DNA of 64,000 bases from Streptomyces sp. SAI-135. Lineage in GTDB: Bacteria; Actinomycetota; Actinomycetes; Streptomycetales; Streptomycetaceae. Positions 57,585 to 64,000 of the stretch are shown here, piece after piece. The position numbers were made by a program, and so were the translations under genes. Where the stretch lies: assembly GCF_029893805.1 (NCBI RefSeq), contig NZ_JARXYP010000002.1, positions 2,604,001 to 2,668,000 of the forward strand, written 5' to 3'. Below the pieces are notes generated by a model. The model saw only the letters and a program-made list of their open reading frames with translations. It was not told the DNA's origin and did no database searches. The number at the start of each line of letters is the position of its first letter. The first letter of the stretch is position 1.

Positions 57585-59570
57585 TCAGGGCGTGTAGGTC
57601 ACGGGCAGCTTCGCCGCCTTCGCCCCGGTGGGCGGGACCTGGAGGGTCTTCAGCGCGAACTCCATGACCTGCTTGTAGACGGGTCCGCAGATCTGGCCGC
57701 CGAAATAGCTGCCGCTGGTGGCGTTCTGGATGGCGCAGTAGACGGTGATCCGCGGCTTGTCGGCCGGCGCGAAGCCGGCGAACGACGAGGTGTAGCCCTT
57801 GTACATGCCGGTGGCCGGATCCACGCGGTTGGCGGTGCCCGTCTTGCCCGCGACCCGGTAGCCGGGGATGCGCGCCTTGGTGCCGGTGCCCTCCTGGTCG
57901 TCCACGACGGATTCCAGCATCTGGGCCAGCGTCCTGGCCGTCTTGGCGCTGACGACCCTTGTCTCCTTTGGCTTCGCGGCCGGCGTGAAGCGTCCGTCGG
58001 GCCCCTTGGTGCCGCGCACGAGCGTGGGTTCGATACGGACACCGCCGTTGGCGATGGTCGAGTAGACGGACGCGGCCTGCATGGCGTTGAGGGACACGCC
58101 CTGGCCGAAAGGGATCGTGTACTGCTGCGAGGTCGACCAGTCCGCGGGCTTGGCGAGGATGCCCGGGGTCTCGCCCGGGAAGTCGAGCCCGGAGTACCGG
58201 CCGAGGCCGAACTTGCGCAGGTAGGAGTAGAGGACCTGGTTGGCCTGCGCCTGCGTCTTGCCGAGCTGGCCGGTCGCGAGGATGGTGCCGATGTTGCTGG
58301 ACTTGGCGAGCACGCCGTTGAGCGTGAGGTACCAGGTCTCGTGGTCGATGTCGTCCTTGAAGAGCCGGTCGCCGCGGTGCAGCCGGTTGGGCACGATCAC
58401 ATGCGTGAGCGGGGTGGCGACGCCCTGTTCCAGTACGGCCGCCATCGACATGATCTTGGCGGTGGAGCCCGGCTCGTAGGCGTCCTGGAGGGCCGCGTTG
58501 CCCATGTTCACCGAGCTCGCCCTGGACAGGTCGTTGGGGTCGAAGCCGGGCGAGTTGGCCATGGCGAGGACCTGGCCGGTCCGTGTGTCCTGCACTATCA
58601 CGTACCCGCGGTCCGCCTTGGACTTCTTCACCTGGTCGGTGATGGCCTGCTGGGCGGCCCACTGGATGTCGCGGTCGATGGTGAGCTCGACGTCGCTGCC
58701 GGGCACCGCGGGGGTCTCGGTGGAGCCCACGGTGGGCACCTGGCGGCCACCGGACTGGGCGTAGCGGACCTTGCCGTCCTTGCCGGCCAGCAGGGAGTTC
58801 AGCTGCTGCTCGACACCGCCGCCGCCCTTGCCGTCGGCGTTGACCCAGCCCAGTATCCCGGCGGCGAGGTCGCCGTTCGGGTACACCCGCTTGGTCGTCG
58901 GCACGGACAGGACCCCGGCGAGGACGTTGGCCGTGCCCGGGTCGGTCTCGCTCTTGGTGGCGAGCGCGGACTTCAGGTCCTTGATCTGCTTCCAGACCTG
59001 CGGGGTCTGCCGGTTGGCGAGCAGGACGTAACGGAGCTTCTTGTCCTTGGGCCGCAGCTTCTTGACGATCGCCTCCTGCTCCTGCCCCAGGATCGGGGCG
59101 AGCAGGGCGGCGGCCTGCTCGGGACCGTCGTCGATCTTGAGCTGCTTGCGCGTGAAGAGCGTGGGGTCGGCCGTGATGTCGTAGGCGTCCTCGCTGGTCG
59201 CGAGGGCCACGCCGTCGCGGTCGGTGATCCCGCCGCGCTCGGCGGCGAGCGTGTAGCCGACGTACCGGTTCTGCTCGGCCTTGGCGGCGTACGTGCTCGC
59301 GTCGACGGCCTGCACCTGGAGCAGCCGTACGACGAAGGCGGCCAACACCAGCGTCAGCGCGAGGCCGACCAGGCGCAGCCGGGGGCGGGGGCTGCCCAGG
59401 CGGATGGTCTTGGGGGCCGCCTGGCGGGGCGCGGACGGGCGGCGGGCCGGGCGGGCGCCGGGGCCCGGACGCGGACGGCCCACGGGGCGGGCGGAGCGCT
59501 CGGGGTGCGCGGGTCCCGGCACCCGGCGGCGCGGTGGTTGCCTGCCGAAGTCGTCGGACACTTCCGTCAC
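57585..59570 (-). CDS. ftsI: FtsI, class B penicillin-binding protein (PBP3)
   Basis: A 661-residue septal transpeptidase. A basic Pro/Arg-rich N-terminus (1-65) precedes one membrane segment (about 67-85). The dimerisation domain includes ERGGITDRDGVALA. The penicillin-binding domain has S369-T-A-K372, S424-S-N426 and K576-T-G578. The GTG start overlaps the ftsL stop (GTGA). Confidence 0.97.
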   Translation of the reverse strand: MTEVSDDFGRQPPRRRVPGPAHPERSARPVGRPRPGPGARPARRPSAPRQAAPKTIRLGSPRPRLRLVGLALTLVLAAFVVRLLQVQAVDASTYAAKAEQNRYVGYTLAAERGGITDRDGVALATSEDAYDITADPTLFTRKQLKIDDGPEQAAALLAPILGQEQEAIVKKLRPKDKKLRYVLLANRQTPQVWKQIKDLKSALATKSETDPGTANVLAGVLSVPTTKRVYPNGDLAAGILGWVNADGKGGGGVEQQLNSLLAGKDGKVRYAQSGGRQVPTVGSTETPAVPGSDVELTIDRDIQWAAQQAITDQVKKSKADRGYVIVQDTRTGQVLAMANSPGFDPNDLSRASSVNMGNAALQDAYEPGSTAKIMSMAAVLEQGVATPLTHVIVPNRLHRGDRLFKDDIDHETWYLTLNGVLAKSSNIGTILATGQLGKTQAQANQVLYSYLRKFGLGRYSGLDFPGETPGILAKPADWSTSQQYTIPFGQGVSLNAMQAASVYSTIANGGVRIEPTLVRGTKGPDGRFTPAAKPKETRVVSAKTARTLAQMLESVVDDQEGTGTKARIPGYRVAGKTGTANRVDPATGMYKGYTSSFAGFAPADKPRITVYCAIQNATSGSYFGGQICGPVYKQVMEFALKTLQVPPTGAKAAKLPVTYTP

Positions 59571-60151
59571 CTGCCGGGGGTCGGGGTTGTGGGGAGCGGG
59601 ACGTCCGCGGGGGCGGTCCCGGGAGCCGGTACGACGGTCTCGGGGGCCGGTACGACGTCCGCGGGGGCCTGGCCGACGGTCTGGGCCGGGGTGGGGTCGG
59701 CCGGGGGTGTCGCGGCGGCCGCGCCGTCGATCACCTCGGGCGCGAGGACGAGCGGCATCCGGTAGGAGAGCGGTTCGGCCTCGCCCGCGGGGGACGGGAC
59801 GCCCTTGACGGTGCCGTCGGGGTCGAGGAAGGCCGGGTCGCCGCCGGGCACCATGCCGAGTTCGCGGGCGCGGCGCACCAGGGCGTCGGGGGCGGAGTAG
59901 GCGTCGATGTCCCGCTGCAGGGCCTGCTGCTCGTCGGTGAGGCTCTTGGTGTCCTTCTGGAGGTCGGTGAGCTTGAACGACCCTTCGCTCAGCGCCGAGT
60001 TCAGCACCAGCAGCCCGATGAGGCCGCCGCCGAGGAGGAGGACCACGAGGAGCACGAAGGGGGTGCGGGCCGCCTGTCCGGGGCTCGCCGTGCCGGGGAG
60101 GAGACGCGCGAGACGGGCTGCCCGCCCTCTCAGTTCGGGTTTCCTGCTCAC
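59567..60151 (-). CDS. ftsL: FtsL-type septum protein
   Basis: A 194-residue bitopic protein: basic N-terminus, one membrane segment (about 31-51) and a short coiled coil (LTDLQKDTKSLTDEQQALQ), then an unusually long Pro/Ala/Thr-rich extracytoplasmic tail. Assignment rests on topology and position between rsmH and ftsI, as FtsL sequences are poorly conserved. GTG start; overlaps ftsI by 4 nt. Confidence 0.85.
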   Translation of the reverse strand: MSRKPELRGRAARLARLLPGTASPGQAARTPFVLLVVLLLGGGLIGLLVLNSALSEGSFKLTDLQKDTKSLTDEQQALQRDIDAYSAPDALVRRARELGMVPGGDPAFLDPDGTVKGVPSPAGEAEPLSYRMPLVLAPEVIDGAAAATPPADPTPAQTVGQAPADVVPAPETVVPAPGTAPADVPLPTTPTPGR

Positions 60152-60209
60152 ACACCCTCCAGTGAGTCCGGTTTCCCAGCCCTCTGACGCGGCTCAGGCA
60201 CTTCACACT

Positions 60210-61166
60210 TCACTCGATGGACTCCCTGATGCGCTCGGCGCCCCTGCAACGCGCCGGTGCGGCCCGCCGGTTCTCGGCGATCTCTTCCTCGGTGGGAAGT
60301 TCGGCACCGCGCGTGAGCAGCTTGAGCCGGGGCTGGTACTGCTCGGGGACGACGGGCAGCCCGGGCGGGGCGGTGTTGGCGGCGCCGGCCGCGAAGACCT
60401 GCTTGACCAGGCGGTCCTCCAGCGAGTGGTACGACAGCACCACGATCCGGCCGCCCACCGCGAGTGCCTCCACCGCGGCCGGGATCGCCCGTTCCAGGAC
60501 GGAGAGCTCGCCGTTGACCTCGATGCGCAGGGCCTGGAAGGTGCGCTTGGCCGGGTTGCCGCCGGTGCGCTTGGCGGCCTGCGGCAGGGAGTCCCGGATC
60601 AGCTCGACGAGCCGCGCGCTGTTCGTGAACGGCTCCTTGTCGCGCTCGCGCACGATCGCGGACACGATCCGCTTGGCCTGCTTCTCCTCGCCGTAGGCCC
60701 GGAGGATCCGGACGAGTTCGCCCGCCGGGTAGGTGTTGAGGACCTCTGCCGCGCTCATGCCGGTCGTCTGGTCCATGCGCATGTCGAGCGGCGCGTCCTG
60801 GGCGTAGGCGAAGCCCCGGTCGGCCTCGTCGAGCTGCATGGAGGAGACGCCGAGGTCGAACAGGACGCCCTGCACGCGCGCGATGCCGAGCCGGTCGAGG
60901 ACGTCGGGGAGCTCGTCGTAGACCGCGTGGACCAGGGTGGCGCGCTCGCCGAAGGGGGCGAGCCGCTCGCCGGACAGGCGCAGGGCCTCCTTGTCGCGGT
61001 CCAGGGCGACGAGCCGGGCCTCGGGGAAGCGCCGGAGGAGGGCCTCGCTGTGGCCGCCGAGCCCGAGCGTGCAGTCGACGACCACCGACCCGGGCCGCTC
61101 CAGCGCGGGGGCCAACAGGTCCAGGCACCGCTGGAGCATCACCGGGACGTGTCGACTCTGGCTCAA
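60210..61166 (-). CDS. rsmH: 16S rRNA (cytosine-1402-N4)-methyltransferase
   Basis: A 318-residue SAM-dependent methyltransferase. Motifs are [16 protein letters not shown] (SAM site), [35 protein letters not shown] and [16 protein letters not shown]. The start is TTG at 61166, with GAGAGGG a few bases upstream. It is the first gene of the dcw cluster; no mraZ precedes it. Confidence 0.95.
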   Translation of the reverse strand: MSQSRHVPVMLQRCLDLLAPALERPGSVVVDCTLGLGGHSEALLRRFPEARLVALDRDKEALRLSGERLAPFGERATLVHAVYDELPDVLDRLGIARVQGVLFDLGVSSMQLDEADRGFAYAQDAPLDMRMDQTTGMSAAEVLNTYPAGELVRILRAYGEEKQAKRIVSAIVRERDKEPFTNSARLVELIRDSLPQAAKRTGGNPAKRTFQALRIEVNGELSVLERAIPAAVEALAVGGRIVVLSYHSLEDRLVKQVFAAGAANTAPPGLPVVPEQYQPRLKLLTRGAELPTEEEIAENRRAAPARCRGAERIRESIE

Positions 61167-61582
61167 GGGGCCCTCTCAGGTCCGGCGCGGGCCGTACGCA
61201 CCGCCGGGTCCCCGCCCGCTCATGAAGGGGAGGCCTGCCGGCGCCGAAAGCGTCAGCCGACCGGGAGCGGGAGGAGGCCGAGCCGTACGTACGCGCCGCG
61301 CACGTGGGGAGACCGTCCGAGCGCGAGCCGGGGCCTCCGGGAAATGTCAGCAGGGAAGCCTCGCCTCCCGCTTCGCGTCACTTTAGTCCACGGTGTCTCG
61401 CGGTCAATCAACCGGCCTGCGCGTCGCGCACCGGCGCGAACTCGACGCTCGAAAAGGACGGAAAACACCCGTTCGGGCGCACCCGGACCTCTTGTGGGGT
61501 ACCTCACACAGAAGGCGTGATGACGCTCTTTTTCCCTTCTCACCGCAGGACCACGACGGCGGTGACCAGTACCGTCATGGTT
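61167..61582. other. intergenic region between rsmH and the carbonic anhydrase gene
   Basis: About 415 nt with no convincing gene; frames on both strands are short shadows. It must carry the promoter of the dcw cluster on the minus strand and that of the carbonic anhydrase gene on the plus strand. The stretch around 61380-61530 is less GC-rich than its surroundings. If the carbonic anhydrase starts at ATG 61520, the last 63 nt are coding. Confidence 0.5.
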
Positions 61583-62125
61583 ATGACGACTTCCGCATCC
61601 GTTCCCACCGAAGGCGCCATATCCCGCGACGGCGGTGTGACCGACCGTCTGGTCAACGCCAACGAGCGGTACGCCGCCGCGTTCACCGACCCCGGCATGG
61701 ACGCCCGCCCGGTCCTGCACGTCGCCGTCGTGGCCTGCATGGACGCCCGTCTCGACCTGCACGCCGCGCTCGGCCTGGAGCTCGGCGACTGCCACACCAT
61801 CCGCAACGCGGGCGGCGTGGTCACCGACGACGTGATCCGCTCGCTCACCATCAGCCAGCGCAAGCTCGGCACGCGCAGCATCGTGCTCATCCACCACACG
61901 GGCTGCGGTCTGGAGGCGATCACCGAGGACTTCCGCAACGAGCTGGAGATGGAGGTCGGCCAGCGTCCCGCGTGGGCCGTGGAGGCCTTCCGTGACGTCG
62001 ACCAGGACGTACGGCAGTCCATGCAGCGGGTGCGCACCTCGCCGTTCCTGCTGCACACCGACGACGTCCGCGGGTTCGTGTTCGACGTGAAGACGGGTCT
62101 GCTGCGGGAGATCGACCCCGCGTAA
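61583..62125 (+). CDS. beta-class carbonic anhydrase
   Basis: A 180-residue enzyme interconverting CO2 and bicarbonate. Zinc ligands are C52 (VVACMDARLD, with the D54-R56 dyad), H105 and C108 (LIHHTGCGL); NAGGVVTDDVIRSL is the conserved loop. The start is taken at MTTSASVPTEG; ATG 61520, with GAAGG upstream, would add 21 residues and cannot be excluded. It stands alone between the dcw cluster and moxR. Confidence 0.92.
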   Translation: MTTSASVPTEGAISRDGGVTDRLVNANERYAAAFTDPGMDARPVLHVAVVACMDARLDLHAALGLELGDCHTIRNAGGVVTDDVIRSLTISQRKLGTRSIVLIHHTGCGLEAITEDFRNELEMEVGQRPAWAVEAFRDVDQDVRQSMQRVRTSPFLLHTDDVRGFVFDVKTGLLREIDPA

Positions 62126-62363
62126 GGGTCGCCGTAGCTGTCGTTTCGCTGTTGATTTCAGCCCTCAGGGCGCCCAAACCACCGCAAGACCCGACATAGT
62201 GCAGCCAGTTGTCCACAGTCGAGTGACACGAATCGGTAACGGCAGCAAGAATGCGGGTGTGGCGTCACGCGGAACTTCTCACGCGTGGTGTCCGTGATTC
62301 GGGGTGGGCCGGTTACGCATCACAGAGCGTCGGCCCGGAAAGTTTCGGGCCGAGGAGGGCCGG

Positions 62364-63400
<1,037 letters not shown>

Positions 63401-63401
<1 letters not shown>

Positions 63402-64000
63402 TGTCCACCGGGGTGCCCTCGGCCGGCGGCCCCGAGGCCGATCGGGGCGACAAGGGCGGGGTGCGCACGGCACTGGCCGGTCTGACCACCCGCGGCCGCT
63501 CCTTCTTCGCGGCTGGCATCGCCGCGGCCGTCTGCGCCTACGTCCTCGGCCAGAGCGACCTGCTGCGGGTCGGACTGCTGCTCGCCGTGCTGCCCCTGGT
63601 CTGCGCCACCGTGCTCTACCGCACCCGCTACCGGGTCGCGGGCAGCCGCAGGCTCTCCCCCGCGCGCGTTCCTGCCGGCAGCGAGGCCCGGGTCCATCTG
63701 CGCATGGACAACGTCTCCCGGCTGCCCACCGGCCTGCTGATGCTCCAGGACCGGGTCCCCTACGTCCTCGGCCCGCGCCCCCGCTTCGTGCTCGACCGCG
63801 TCGAGCCGGGCGGCCGCCGCGAGGTCTCCTACCGGGTCCGCTCCGACCTGCGCGGCCGCTACCCGCTGGGCCCGCTCCAGCTGCGCCTGACCGACCCGTT
63901 CGGCATGTGCGAGCTGACCCGCTCCTTCTCGACGTACGACACCCTGACCGTGATCCCGCATGTGGAAGCGCTGCCGCCGGTGCGGCTGAGCGGCGAGGCC
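63401..64000 (+). CDS. DUF58-domain membrane protein (3' end beyond window)
   Basis: Two hundred codons are visible. After a short cytoplasmic N-terminus, two membrane segments (about 36-70) precede an extracytoplasmic or beta-rich region (ARVHLRMDNVSRLPTGLLM, SYRVRSDLRGRYPLGPLQLR, DPFGMCELTRSF) typical of the part before DUF58 in MoxR-linked proteins. ATG 63401 overlaps the moxR stop, so the two are translationally coupled. Confidence 0.9.

Noticed and set aside
61167-61582. mraZ gene upstream of rsmH
   Set aside because: No MraZ-like frame is present on either strand in the gap; the dcw cluster here begins at rsmH.

Overview
This is a chromosomal window from a high-GC actinobacterium, almost certainly a Streptomyces. 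The evidence is the strong GC bias, many GTG starts, 4-nt start/stop overlaps, and a gene order that matches, from memory, the conserved trp-his-dnaE-ileS-divIVA-ftsZ-dcw core region of Streptomyces coelicolor. No prophage, insertion sequence, CRISPR array, tRNA or rRNA gene is visible. Nearly everything is housekeeping, and I found no clear novel multi-gene system.

Layout. (1) 1-7.5 kb, minus strand: hisI-trpE, two small membrane proteins, a terminator, then a DUF2752 protein-trpC-trpM-trpB-trpA and a truncated DsbA-like protein. (2) 8.2-13.9 kb, minus strand: hisD-hisC-hisB-small membrane gene-hisH-priA-ridA-hisF, all joined by 4-nt overlaps. No trpF is seen, and PriA is expected to do both the HisA and TrpF isomerisations, tying the two pathways together. 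(3) 14-22.7 kb: a beta-solenoid membrane protein, an unknown protein, a LON-domain protein, a YbaK deacylase, the 24-residue ribosomal protein bL37, an ABC exporter, a NYN-domain protein and a 54-residue basic protein. (4) 22.7-36 kb: dnaE, DUF2252, a second DsbA-like protein, a PhoD-type phosphatase, a dienelactone hydrolase, MscS, an SDR, a Na+/H+ antiporter and a GNAT. (5) 36-43.3 kb: rluD, lspA, a DksA/TraR protein with a very long lysine/alanine tail, and ileS behind a T-box leader. (6) 43.4-61.2 kb, minus strand: the division and cell wall cluster rsmH-ftsL-ftsI-murE-murF-mraY-murD-ftsW-murG-ftsQ, then ftsZ-pgeF-yggS-sepF-yggT-divIVA. (7) 61.5-64 kb: a beta carbonic anhydrase, MoxR and a truncated DUF58 protein.

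Points that deserve attention. Two essential genes, ileS and murE, each carry one extra base that breaks the reading frame; a sequence error is the likeliest cause. The ileS leader shows a complete translational T-box architecture. A dispersed GC-rich hairpin repeat occurs three times, and one copy supplies the 3' end of trpM. A long, nearly perfect hairpin separates mscS from the SDR gene. An AT-rich inverted repeat lies upstream of ftsZ. The DksA-like protein carries a histone-H1-like tail of about 430 residues.
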